Source of the DNA: Flavobacteriales bacterium
GTDB lineage: Bacteria > Bacteroidota > Bacteroidia > Flavobacteriales > Flavobacteriaceae
Length of the DNA stretch: 64,000 bases
Assembly (NCBI GenBank): GCA_017303755.1
Contig: JAFLBS010000001.1
Coordinates: forward strand, 434,001 to 498,000
Direction of reading: 5' to 3'
The position numbers were made by a program, and so were the translations under genes. Shown here one piece after another: positions 17,433 to 25,164 of the stretch (position 1 is its first letter; each line of letters opens with the position of its first letter). Under the pieces are notes generated by a model that saw only the letters and a list, made by a program, of their open reading frames with translations, did no database searches and was not told the origin of the DNA.

Positions 17433-18233
17433 ATGAAAGCACACGAAATAGATTACCATATTTATGGTGAAGAAATGCAATACGTAGAAATCGAACTCGA
17501 CCCACAAGAAATTGTCGTGGCCGAATCAGGAAGTTTTATGATGATGGACAACGGAATCAAAATGGAAACCATTTTTGGAGATGGTTCTCAGCAACAATCC
17601 GGACTTTTTGACAAACTTTTATCTGCTGGAAAAAGAGTTCTTACTGGTGAAAGTTTGTTTATGACTGCTTTTTTAAATCAGAATAATTTTAAAAGTAAAG
17701 TTTCGTTCGCATCGCCTTATCCTGGGAAAATTATCGCCATTGATTTGAATCAGTTTGGAGGAAAATTCATTTGCCAAAAAGATTCTTTTTTATGTGCAGC
17801 CAAAGGCGTTTCGGTTGGAATTGAATTCTCCAAAAAACTAGGTCGTGGATTATTTGGAGGTGAAGGATTTATCATGCAAAAAATTGAAGGCGATGGAATG
17901 GCGTTTGTGCATTCGGGTGGAACTTTAGCTAAAAAAGTGTTAGCTCCTAATCAAGTCATTAAAGTCGACACAGGTTGTATCATTGGTTTTACAAAAGATG
18001 TCGATTACGATATTGAGTTCATTGGCGGAATCAAAAATACTATTTTTGGTGGTGAAGGAATGTTTTATGCTACATTACGCGGACCGGGAACAGTGTACAT
18101 TCAATCGTTGCCTTTTAGCCGATTGGCAGACAGAGTAATTGCTTCTGCTCCAAAAGTAGGTGGAAGTGGAAAAGAAGAAGGAAGCTTACTCGGTGGAATC
18201 GGACGATTGCTCGACGGCGACAATAAATTCTAA
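17433..18233 (+). CDS. AIM24/TIGR00266 family protein
   Basis: The 266-residue soluble protein is built of glycine-rich beta-strands, with the family phrases MQYVEIELDPQEIVVAESGSFM, GKIIAIDLNQFGGKFICQKDSFLCA and VKVDTGCIIGF replaced here by IKVDTGCIIGF. A typical near-C-terminal stretch is GPGTVYIQSLPFSRLADRV. These proteins form a beta-sandwich related to the tryptophan RNA-binding attenuator fold. Yeast AIM24 affects mitochondrial inner-membrane organisation, but the bacterial role is unknown. The gene is single, ending at a strong hairpin shared with the convergent peptidase gene. Confidence 0.9.
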   Translation: MKAHEIDYHIYGEEMQYVEIELDPQEIVVAESGSFMMMDNGIKMETIFGDGSQQQSGLFDKLLSAGKRVLTGESLFMTAFLNQNNFKSKVSFASPYPGKIIAIDLNQFGGKFICQKDSFLCAAKGVSVGIEFSKKLGRGLFGGEGFIMQKIEGDGMAFVHSGGTLAKKVLAPNQVIKVDTGCIIGFTKDVDYDIEFIGGIKNTIFGGEGMFYATLRGPGTVYIQSLPFSRLADRVIASAPKVGGSGKEEGSLLGGIGRLLDGDNKF

Positions 18234-18237
18234 AAAC

Positions 18238-18267
18238 AAAAACGGCTGAGAAATCAGCCGTTTTTTA
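18238..18267. terminator. Bidirectional terminator
   Basis: AAAACGGCTGA (18239-18249) pairs with TCAGCCGTTTT (18254-18264) around a 4-base loop, with a T-run on each strand. Confidence 0.88.
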
Positions 18268-20388
18268 TTATTTTAAACTCATAATTCCCATGCTGTAGAG
18301 AATGAATGCTTCCACATCAGCGCTTTCTTGAATTCTTGAATTCAACGACTTTCCGGCACCGTGACCCGCATTTACATCAATTCGTATTAACGTAGGATTA
18401 TCTCCTGATTGTTTCGCTTGCAATTCAGCAGCAAATTTAAAACTATGCGCAGGAACTACTCTATCATCATGATCACCAGTCGTAACCATAGTTGCCGGAT
18501 ATTGAACTCCGCTTTTCACATTATGAACAGGTGAATATGCTTTCAAGTAATTGAACATTTCTTTAGAATCTTCGGCCGTACCATAATCGTAAGCCCAACC
18601 TGCGCCAGCTGTAAATGTATGGTAACGCAACATATCTAGTACTCCAACTGCTGGAATTGCTACTTTCATTAAATCAGGGCGTTGTGTCATTACTGCTCCA
18701 ACTAACAATCCGCCATTAGAACCACCTTCTATTGCTAAATAACTACTTGATGTATATTTTTCAGCAATTAAATATTCCGCTGCAGCGATAAAATCGTCAA
18801 ACACATTTTGCTTTTGCATTTTGGTTCCGGCATCGTGCCATTTTTTACCGTATTCGCCTCCACCTCGCAAATTCGCCACTGCATAAATTCCGTTGTTTTC
18901 CATCCAAACGGCATTGGCCACACTAAATGAAGGTGTCAAACTAATATTAAATCCGCCGTAACCGTATAATATAGTTGGATTCGTTCCGTCCAATTTCAAT
19001 CCTTTTTTGTGAGTTATGATCATAGGGATTTTAGTTCCATCTTTCGAAGTATAAAATACTTGTTTGGATTCGTACAAATCGGAGTTAAAATCTACGTTAG
19101 GTCTTTTATACAAAGCAGAAACTCCTGTTTTGGCATCATAAGAATACGTCGCACCTGGAGAAATATAATTGGTAAACGAATAATACAAGATTTTCTCGGT
19201 CTTTTTACCTCCAAATCCACCAACCGTTCCAATTCCGGGCAAAGCAATATCACGCACTAAATTTCCTTTCATGTCGTACTGTTTAATGTACGAAAGTGCA
19301 TCTTTCATGTAATTGGCAAAAATATAACCTGAACCAGTAGAAGCATTCAACACATTATCTGTTTGTGGAATAAAGTCTTTCCAACTCCTCATATCGGGTT
19401 TTGAAAGATCAAAAGTAACTACTTTATTATTAGGCGCTCTAAAATTAGTTTCTACATAAAAAAGCGTTCCTTCGTTATCGATAACATTATGGTTATTATC
19501 AAAATTAGCAATCAAATTTACAATCGGATTGCTTGATTTAGACAGATCTTTATAGTACAATTCGTTTCCTGTAGTTGAATTAGCCGCAGAAATGATTAAA
19601 TATTTTTCATCCTCGGTAACATAACCACCAACGTATCTTCTTTTGTCTTTTAATCCAAAAATAACTTTGTCATCTTTTTGAGAAGTTCCCAATTTGTGAA
19701 AATACAATTTGTGTTGGTCGGTTTTGGCTGATAATTCACTTCCTTGAGGTTTGTCGTAACTGGAATAATAAAAACCTTCATTTTTGTACCATGAAACACC
19801 GCTGAACTTTACATCAACAATCGTATCGCCAATAATTTCTTTGGTTTCGGCTTTCATCACGATTACTTTTCTCCAATCACTTCCACCTTCTGATATAGAG
19901 TACGCTACTAACGAACCATCTTTTGAAAAATTTACTCCACCAAGCGAAGTACTTCCGTCTTTAGAAAACGTATTTGGATCTAAAAACACTTCTTCTTTTC
20001 CCCAAGTATCTTTTCGATACAAAACCGATTGATTTTGTAACCCATTATTTTTATAGTAATAAGTAAACTTTCCTTCTACAAATGGCGCACTGATTTTCTC
20101 GTAATTCCACAATTTTTCGATGCGCTCTTTGATGGCATTTCGGTAGGGAATTTTCTCGAGATAACCGTAGGTCACTTCATTTTGTTTCTTTACCCAATCA
20201 GCGGTTTCAGGCGAGCGATCGTCTTCTAACCAACGGTATGGATCTTCTATTTTAGTATCAAAATAAGTGTCAACTTGATTGCCTTTTGGTGTTGGAGGAT
20301 ACGTTATTTTTGTCACTTTTGAGTTGTTAGTTTGCGCAATTCCCATTAAAGAAAATAGGATTGTCAATGAGGTGATAGTATTTTTCAT
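18268..20388 (-). CDS. Prolyl oligopeptidase family protein (S9A)
   Basis: The 706-residue protein cleaves short peptides after proline. A signal peptide (ending GIAQT) places it in the periplasm or outside. The N-terminal segment TYFDTKIEDPYRWLEDDRSPET is diagnostic of S9A. A seven-bladed propeller fills the middle, and the catalytic residues are Ser in EGGSNGGLL (about 557), Asp in DHDDRVVP (about 641) and His in NAGHGAGK (about 677). A TAnnTTTG promoter lies just upstream (20404-20411). It is the second S9 peptidase within 11 kb, but of a different subfamily from the one at 9651. Confidence 0.96.
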   Translation of the reverse strand: MKNTITSLTILFSLMGIAQTNNSKVTKITYPPTPKGNQVDTYFDTKIEDPYRWLEDDRSPETADWVKKQNEVTYGYLEKIPYRNAIKERIEKLWNYEKISAPFVEGKFTYYYKNNGLQNQSVLYRKDTWGKEEVFLDPNTFSKDGSTSLGGVNFSKDGSLVAYSISEGGSDWRKVIVMKAETKEIIGDTIVDVKFSGVSWYKNEGFYYSSYDKPQGSELSAKTDQHKLYFHKLGTSQKDDKVIFGLKDKRRYVGGYVTEDEKYLIISAANSTTGNELYYKDLSKSSNPIVNLIANFDNNHNVIDNEGTLFYVETNFRAPNNKVVTFDLSKPDMRSWKDFIPQTDNVLNASTGSGYIFANYMKDALSYIKQYDMKGNLVRDIALPGIGTVGGFGGKKTEKILYYSFTNYISPGATYSYDAKTGVSALYKRPNVDFNSDLYESKQVFYTSKDGTKIPMIITHKKGLKLDGTNPTILYGYGGFNISLTPSFSVANAVWMENNGIYAVANLRGGGEYGKKWHDAGTKMQKQNVFDDFIAAAEYLIAEKYTSSSYLAIEGGSNGGLLVGAVMTQRPDLMKVAIPAVGVLDMLRYHTFTAGAGWAYDYGTAEDSKEMFNYLKAYSPVHNVKSGVQYPATMVTTGDHDDRVVPAHSFKFAAELQAKQSGDNPTLIRIDVNAGHGAGKSLNSRIQESADVEAFILYSMGIMSLK

Positions 20389-20403
20389 GTTCGGTTATTT
20401 TAA

Positions 20404-20411
20404 CAAATATA
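20404..20411 (-). promoter_or_regulatory. -7 element of the S9A peptidase gene
   Basis: TATATTTG on the minus strand, giving a leader of about 11 bases. Confidence 0.6.
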
Positions 20412-20457
20412 ACAAGAATGAAAATTTTTAGAGTTTTAAAACTAAAAATTTTAACTT

Positions 20458-22665
20458 TTAAATTGATAAATTAATTCCGAAAATCACATTTCTGCCGATA
20501 TTAGGAATTCCGTCTGATTTCAATCGAGAAAGGTGCGAAACATAATTTCGATTCAACATATTATTGATGTTGAAATTAAAATCTAATGCCACTTTTGACA
20601 ACGCAATTTTTCCGCCAAGAGCACAATTTAAAAGCGTATAATCATTGGTTTTAGTTTCAAATAATCCGATGTTATTTTGAGCAAAAAAATGTTCAACGTT
20701 AAAAGAAACAAAACTGTCCTTAATCGTTTTTTTATCTTTGAATTGTGCTTTTAAAGTTGAATTCCATTTATTAGCAGGAATCAATGGCAAATAATCAGAG
20801 TTGCTTTTTTTACCTGTCACACTTTCAAAACTCGAAGTGATGTGCAACCAATCAAAAGGATGTGGATGAAAGTGGATTCCAGCTTCACCGCCATACAATT
20901 GTGCATTATCTTGAACGTAATTGTATACGTCATTATCATCAATTACAGTTCCGTTGGGTTGTATAAAAATATAATTATTGATGTGATTGTAAAATCCGTT
21001 CACAAAAAACTCAAAGTGTGAAGCGGCAAATTCAACATTGATATCAGTTTGAATGTTTTGTTCGTTTTTCAATTCCGAATTTCCAATTTCGTAGCGATTA
21101 CTTCCTTCGTGAACTCCGTTTGAAGTCAACTCGGCCAAATTGGGCGCTCTAAAACCCGAAGCCACATTAATTCTGAAAATCAAATCTTCAATGGAATTAT
21201 TTTTGAATCCTAACGACGCATTAAAACTCGAAAATGACTTGTCAATCGCTTGAAAATAACCTTCTTCTCCTTCTTCCCCATGAGTCGACGTTTGAATTTG
21301 TCGAGTATCAAAACGCAACCCGGCTTGAAAAGTATTCTTCCTCCACTCGTTTATAACAGTCCCAAAAACGCCAATATCATTCACATCAGCATCTGGAATT
21401 AATAATTCTTGACCAAAATTTCGGTTGGTTTGATTCATTCCTTGAACACCAATAATGCTTTCAAAACTTCCTTTTCGTGGCAAAAAGTATTTCACATCGT
21501 AATTAAAGGTGTTCAGTTTCATGTTTAAGATGGGAATTGTACTGTCTTCAAATTCGCTTCTGTTATTAGCGATGTAACCCAAATTAGCTTCCACTTTCGA
21601 CTGATTCAAATAAATTATATTGTTCCAACTTATCAGATGATTTTTTACTCCTTGTTTTGGAAATTCAGGCGATTTATCTGTAGTTTGTTCAGCAATTCCT
21701 TCTTCTGGAATTCCCAAATTCAATCTGTTGAAATTGTATCGAATCGTACTCGAAATTTTCGAATCCGAATAGCCAATTGCGGTTTTGAAATCGGTTTCAT
21801 TGAATCGAGTATTAGTCACTCTATTGGAATCGGCGGTTTTATAATCGGAATGTGTGTCGTATTTAACTCTTGTCAAAAACTTCCACTTTTCAGAAGCGGT
21901 GTTGAATCCGAAATTCGTACTGCTTCCGTGCGTGTTCGAGAAAAATTTCTGATTGAAATTGGCTTTAATGGTGTTGGGCAGTGCAAATTTTTCTGGATTG
22001 AAATATAAAACTCCGCCTAATGCATCCGAACCGTATAAAAGTGACGCCGGACCTTTGATTACCTCAACGCTTTCTACTCCAGCATCGTTCAAACCTAGAC
22101 CATGTTCTTCACCAAATTGCTGGTTTTCCAAACGAACACCTTGAGTATACACCAACACTCTGTTGCCACTCAAACCTCTGATGACTGGTTTCCCAATCGA
22201 AGTTCCCGTTGAAACTTGTGAAACACCCGGAATCGTAGCCAAACCTTCAATCAATGTGGTCGCTCCTTTTTGTTGCAAGGCTTTCACCGACTGATGTTCT
22301 ACTTTCATCACATTTTGCGATTGCATTTTATTAAAAGCCGTCGACACTATTACTTCGTCCATGTGTTCTTCGCTTTCATTCAATACTATGTTTAAGACAG
22401 TCTCTTTTTGTGAAAAATTTACTGTTTTTATTTGAGTGGCAAATCCAATGAAAGTCACCACAACTTTGTGATTTCCATTAGGTATTGACGAAATACTGAA
22501 CTTCCCATTTTCATCCGAAATTGTCTCTTTATGCAATTCAGGTAAAACAATATTTGCTCCTGAAATTGGGTTATTTTTCTCATCGGTTATGGTGCCTGAA
22601 AGCTTGCTCTGACCCAAAGCCATAGCAGTAAATCCTATGAATAGGATACTAAAAATTAATTTCAT
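20458..22665 (-). CDS. TonB-dependent receptor with N-terminal carboxypeptidase-like domain, possibly for a transition metal
   Basis: After a signal peptide comes a carboxypeptidase-D-regulatory-like domain (residues ~20-100: GTITDEKNNPISGANIVLPE). The plug follows, with IRGLSGNRVLVYTQGVRLEN and SVEVIKGPASLLYGSDALGG, then a barrel ending IFGINLSI. The plug sequence around QGVRLENQQFGEEHGLG and the loops rich in His and acidic residues (HGEEGEEGYF, HFHPHPFDW) resemble receptors for zinc or copper. The gene next upstream (22745) encodes a small His/Cys-rich membrane protein, which supports this, but the ligand is inferred. A terminator-like palindrome is not visible at its 3' end. Confidence 0.92.
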   Translation of the reverse strand: MKLIFSILFIGFTAMALGQSKLSGTITDEKNNPISGANIVLPELHKETISDENGKFSISSIPNGNHKVVVTFIGFATQIKTVNFSQKETVLNIVLNESEEHMDEVIVSTAFNKMQSQNVMKVEHQSVKALQQKGATTLIEGLATIPGVSQVSTGTSIGKPVIRGLSGNRVLVYTQGVRLENQQFGEEHGLGLNDAGVESVEVIKGPASLLYGSDALGGVLYFNPEKFALPNTIKANFNQKFFSNTHGSSTNFGFNTASEKWKFLTRVKYDTHSDYKTADSNRVTNTRFNETDFKTAIGYSDSKISSTIRYNFNRLNLGIPEEGIAEQTTDKSPEFPKQGVKNHLISWNNIIYLNQSKVEANLGYIANNRSEFEDSTIPILNMKLNTFNYDVKYFLPRKGSFESIIGVQGMNQTNRNFGQELLIPDADVNDIGVFGTVINEWRKNTFQAGLRFDTRQIQTSTHGEEGEEGYFQAIDKSFSSFNASLGFKNNSIEDLIFRINVASGFRAPNLAELTSNGVHEGSNRYEIGNSELKNEQNIQTDINVEFAASHFEFFVNGFYNHINNYIFIQPNGTVIDDNDVYNYVQDNAQLYGGEAGIHFHPHPFDWLHITSSFESVTGKKSNSDYLPLIPANKWNSTLKAQFKDKKTIKDSFVSFNVEHFFAQNNIGLFETKTNDYTLLNCALGGKIALSKVALDFNFNINNMLNRNYVSHLSRLKSDGIPNIGRNVIFGINLSI

Positions 22666-22744
22666 GTAAGTTGATTTTATTGTTATAAATTAAAATAATT
22701 GAACGACCCAATTCGCAATTGAAATGAGTGCTTTACCTTGTGAA

Positions 22745-23095
22745 TTAAACAATAAAAAAAGGCGGTGCTCGAAGCGCAAAAAGACTTCCTTTAAAGTGAT
22801 TGGTTATTTCTTTTGAATACGTAAAAGTGTACGCTGTTGGAAGTTCGGTTTTATTAAATTGAAAAGTAAATGCATCATATGAAACGGTAGTGCTAAAAGC
22901 AAATTCACAAACAAAACAATGGTCTTTTTCGTGACTATGTGTAAGTTCGGCTTTATTATTGGTAAGTTCGTGATGGCATTTTTCTTTGGAAAATTCTTCT
23001 TCAAGATGGTGAAAAGAGTGCACCGACTGAATTAACATAGCAGTTAAAACAGCCCAAGCAAAAACGAAACTAATGAGTGCGTATTTTCTTTTCAT
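22745..23095 (-). CDS. Small His/Cys-rich exported protein next to a TonB receptor
   Basis: The 116-residue product (from MKRKYALISF) has a hydrophobic N-terminal segment that could be a signal peptide or anchor. A polar region follows, rich in potential metal ligands: HSFHHLEEEFSKEKCHH, then ELTHSHEKDHCFVCEF with a CxxC. The rest is a short strand-rich tail. I do not recognise a named family, but proteins of this composition commonly accompany metal-linked TonB receptors in this phylum. The gene ends 79 bases before the receptor gene on the same strand. I start it at 23095, just after a minus-strand TACATTTG, rather than at the upstream in-frame Met at 23143. Confidence 0.7.
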   Translation of the reverse strand: MKRKYALISFVFAWAVLTAMLIQSVHSFHHLEEEFSKEKCHHELTNNKAELTHSHEKDHCFVCEFAFSTTVSYDAFTFQFNKTELPTAYTFTYSKEITNHFKGSLFALRAPPFFIV

Positions 23096-23100
23096 TGGCA

Positions 23101-23108
23101 CAAATGTA
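23101..23108 (-). promoter_or_regulatory. -7 element adjacent to a start codon
   Basis: TACATTTG on the minus strand ends 6 bases before the ATG at 23095, so the transcript would be leaderless or nearly so. It probably drives the small protein and the receptor gene. Confidence 0.5.
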
Positions 23109-23205
23109 AACATCTGAAGATAAAAAATCGTTTGAATTAACAATTTTTGTGAACTGTTGTTTTCTTGATTTTTAAAGTTATGGAAAAAGGATTTGTATTT
23201 GTTAA

Positions 23206-23225
23206 AGACGGACTGCAGTCCGTCT
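23206..23225. repeat. 20-base perfect palindrome
   Basis: AGACGGACTGCAGTCCGTCT is its own complement. It lies between divergent and terminating genes, 119 bases after the asd stop codon on the minus strand, and could fold as a terminator, though only a short T-rich stretch follows on the plus strand. Confidence 0.7.
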
Positions 23226-23241
23226 CTTCTTTTATTAATTT

Positions 23242-23317
23242 ACCATATAAGGCAGATAAGAAAATATAAGATTGATATACTTTTGAACCTTACATGAACT
23301 TATATGTCTTATATGGT
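23242..23317. repeat. AT-rich imperfect inverted repeat
   Basis: ACCATATAAG (23242-23251) pairs exactly with CTTATATGGT (23308-23317), with further imperfect pairing inside. It has the look of a dispersed flavobacterial intergenic element; a second copy was not found in the window. Confidence 0.6.
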
Positions 23318-23343
23318 TTGCAGAAAAACTGGTTTCAATAATG

Positions 23344-24333
23344 TTATACCAAACCATTCGCTACCAAATATTCGGCAATTTGAATCGTATTAGTCGCTGC
23401 GCCTTTACGTAAATTATCGGCTACAATCCACATGTTTAGTGAATTTGGCTGACTTTCATCACGACGAATTCGACCTACAAAAACCTCATCTTTTCCTTGA
23501 GCGTATAATGGCATTGGATAAGTATACGTATCGTTATTATCTTGTACAACAACGCCTGAAGTATGGTGTAAAATATCGCGTACTTCACTCACATTAAAAT
23601 CGCGTTCGAATTCGACATTTACCGCTTCACTGTGTCCGCCCACAACAGGAATACGAATAGCAGTTGCAGTAACTGCGATGGTTTTGTCACCAATGATTTT
23701 TTGAGTTTCACGCACCAACTTCATTTCTTCTTTGGTGTAACCGTTTTCTTCAAAACTGTCGCATTGTGGAATCGCATTGCGATGAATTTGGTATTTATAC
23801 GCCATTTCACCTTGAATTCCGGCGTATTCGTTTTCTAATTGTTGCACTGCTTTTACACCCGTTCCAGTGATGGATTGGTAGGTAGAAACAATGACTCTTT
23901 TGATTTTGTATTTATGATGCAATGGTGCTAAAACCATCACCATTTGGATGGTAGAACAATTTGGATTAGCGATTATTTTATCGTCTTTGGTCAATTCAGA
24001 TGCGTTGATTTCGGGAACGATTAATTTTTTGGTTGGATCCATTCGCCATGCCGATGAGTTATCGATCACGGTAGTTCCGACTTCGGCAAATTTTGGAGCC
24101 CAAACCAAAGACGTTTCGCCACCAGCAGAAAACAAAGCAATATCTGGACGCATTTCTACGGCAGTTTGCAAACCCACTACAGTGTAATGGTTTCCTTTCC
24201 ATTCGATTTGTTTACCAACCGATTTCTCAGAAGCCACTGGAATTAATTCGGTTACAGGAAAATTTCGTTCGGCTAAAACTTGAAGCATCACTTCGCCAAC
24301 CATTCCGGTTGCGCCAACAACAGCAACTCTCAT
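23344..24333 (-). CDS. asd: Aspartate-semialdehyde dehydrogenase
   Basis: It reduces aspartyl phosphate to aspartate semialdehyde, the branch point to lysine, diaminopimelate, threonine and methionine. The 329-residue protein opens with the NADP-binding MRVAVVGATGMVGEVML. It has the catalytic Cys in NPNCSTIQM (about residue 130) and the conserved RIPVVGGHSEAVNVEF. The open frame continues upstream to 24555, but that part encodes dispersed repeat sequence and a TAnnTTTG promoter (24360-24367), so the ATG at 24333 is the start. The aspartate kinase gene is elsewhere in the window (52274) and not linked. Confidence 0.97.
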   Translation of the reverse strand: MRVAVVGATGMVGEVMLQVLAERNFPVTELIPVASEKSVGKQIEWKGNHYTVVGLQTAVEMRPDIALFSAGGETSLVWAPKFAEVGTTVIDNSSAWRMDPTKKLIVPEINASELTKDDKIIANPNCSTIQMVMVLAPLHHKYKIKRVIVSTYQSITGTGVKAVQQLENEYAGIQGEMAYKYQIHRNAIPQCDSFEENGYTKEEMKLVRETQKIIGDKTIAVTATAIRIPVVGGHSEAVNVEFERDFNVSEVRDILHHTSGVVVQDNNDTYTYPMPLYAQGKDEVFVGRIRRDESQPNSLNMWIVADNLRKGAATNTIQIAEYLVANGLV

Positions 24334-24359
24334 ATACGTATATTTAAATTTAGGAAGTA

Positions 24360-24367
24360 CAAAAGTA
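24360..24367 (-). promoter_or_regulatory. -7 element of asd promoter
   Basis: TACTTTTG on the minus strand, giving a leader of about 20 bases before the ATG at 24333. Confidence 0.65.
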
Positions 24368-24396
24368 GAGAGAAAATTGTTTGAAAAATAAAAATT

Positions 24397-24429
24397 TTCA
24401 CTATTCAACTTAGAATTTTGAATGGTGAA
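24397..24429. repeat. Hairpin upstream of asd
   Basis: TTCACTATTCAA pairs with TTGAATGGTGAA (12 bp, one G-U) across a 9-base loop. It is just upstream of the asd promoter and has no T-run. Confidence 0.55.
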
Positions 24430-24460
24430 GTCAATATTAATACATTCGGTTTCTACCTGA

Positions 24461-24488
24461 TGAGATTCCTCCTCCGTCGGAATGACAA
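24461..24488 (-). repeat. 28-base dispersed repeat, copy 2
   Basis: On the minus strand it reads TTGTCATTCCGACGGAGG followed by ten more bases ending AATCTCA. It matches copies at 7174 and 53564. Confidence 0.85.
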
Positions 24489-24505
24489 AAGTGTACTTAA
24501 AACTA

Positions 24506-24590
24506 CTATTTCCTAGCCCAGATTGAAGCCGATATCCTTTGAGAGGAACGAACAAAGATAAAGGCGGAAAGCTGGATTAGCTTCTAAAAA
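24506..24590 (-). repeat. Structured intergenic repeat, family A copy 2
   Basis: On the minus strand it reads AGCTAATCCAGCTTTCC, a stem ATCTTTG / CAAAG-G-AT with bulged G around the loop TTCGTTCCTCT, then GGCTTCAATCTGGGCTAGG. The stem differs from the other copies but remains paired. Confidence 0.75.
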
Positions 24591-24608
24591 ATTTAAATAT
24601 TGAGAAAA

Positions 24609-24630
24609 AATTGCTTCGTTCCTCGCAAAG
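24609..24630 (+). repeat. Short hairpin with the TTCGTTCCTC loop
   Basis: TTGC and GCAA enclose the ten-base loop TTCGTTCCTC, the same loop as in family A copies at 24506 and 57125. It may be a fragment of a further repeat type. Confidence 0.5.
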
Positions 24631-24632
24631 AA

Positions 24633-24658
24633 AAACCACCCGAATCAACGAGTGGTTT
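24633..24658 (-). terminator. mscL terminator
   Basis: AAACCAC and GTGGTTT form the main stem, with a short inner CG/CG pairing. On the minus strand it is followed by a T-rich run. Confidence 0.7.
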
Positions 24659-24684
24659 AGTTAGAATATGTATGTAGCGGATTG

Positions 24685-25086
24685 TTATTTTTTTAACAAA
24701 TCTCTGATTTCTGCTAATAATTCTTCTTGAGTTGGTCCGGCTGGAGCTGGAGCTTCTGCTGGTTTTCTCATTTTGTTGTAGGCTTTGATGATCATAAACA
24801 TCACAAATCCAACTACCACTAAACTTACGATAGAATTAATCCATTTACCATAACGGATAGCATTTTCTGGAGTAGTTACAACACCCGCAGCGTCTTTAAC
24901 TTCTGGAGACAGCACATATTGTAAAGAAGAAAAATCCATGCCGCCCGTTAACATCCCAACAATGGGCATAGCAATATCAGCAACAAATCCGTTTACAACT
25001 GCGCCTACAGCGCCAGCCATAATTACAGCAACTGCAAATTCAATCACGTTGCCTGTCATAATGAAATTTTTAAACTCTTTTAACAT
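24685..25086 (-). CDS. mscL: Large-conductance mechanosensitive channel
   Basis: MscL opens at near-lytic membrane tension to release solutes on hypo-osmotic shock. The 133-residue product has the amphipathic N terminus MLKEFKNFIMTGNVIEFAVA, the Gly/Ala-rich pore helix VAVIMAGAVGAVVNGFVADI, the second membrane helix INSIVSLVVVGFVMFMIIKAYNKM (shown in full length it is about 24 residues) and the C-terminal helix QEELLAEIRDLLKK. Length and layout are normal for the homopentameric channel. It is a single gene with its own terminator. Confidence 0.97.
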   Translation of the reverse strand: MLKEFKNFIMTGNVIEFAVAVIMAGAVGAVVNGFVADIAMPIVGMLTGGMDFSSLQYVLSPEVKDAAGVVTTPENAIRYGKWINSIVSLVVVGFVMFMIIKAYNKMRKPAEAPAPAGPTQEELLAEIRDLLKK

Positions 25087-25164
25087 CTCTTAGTTTTTAA
25101 TTGGTTAATGAAGCTAAAATAGTTAAAAAAACAATATATTAACATAATTTTTGTAGAATTTCAG

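Noticed and set aside
24334-24555. N-terminal extension of asd
   Set aside because: It codes repeat and promoter sequence and has no likeness to Asd proteins.
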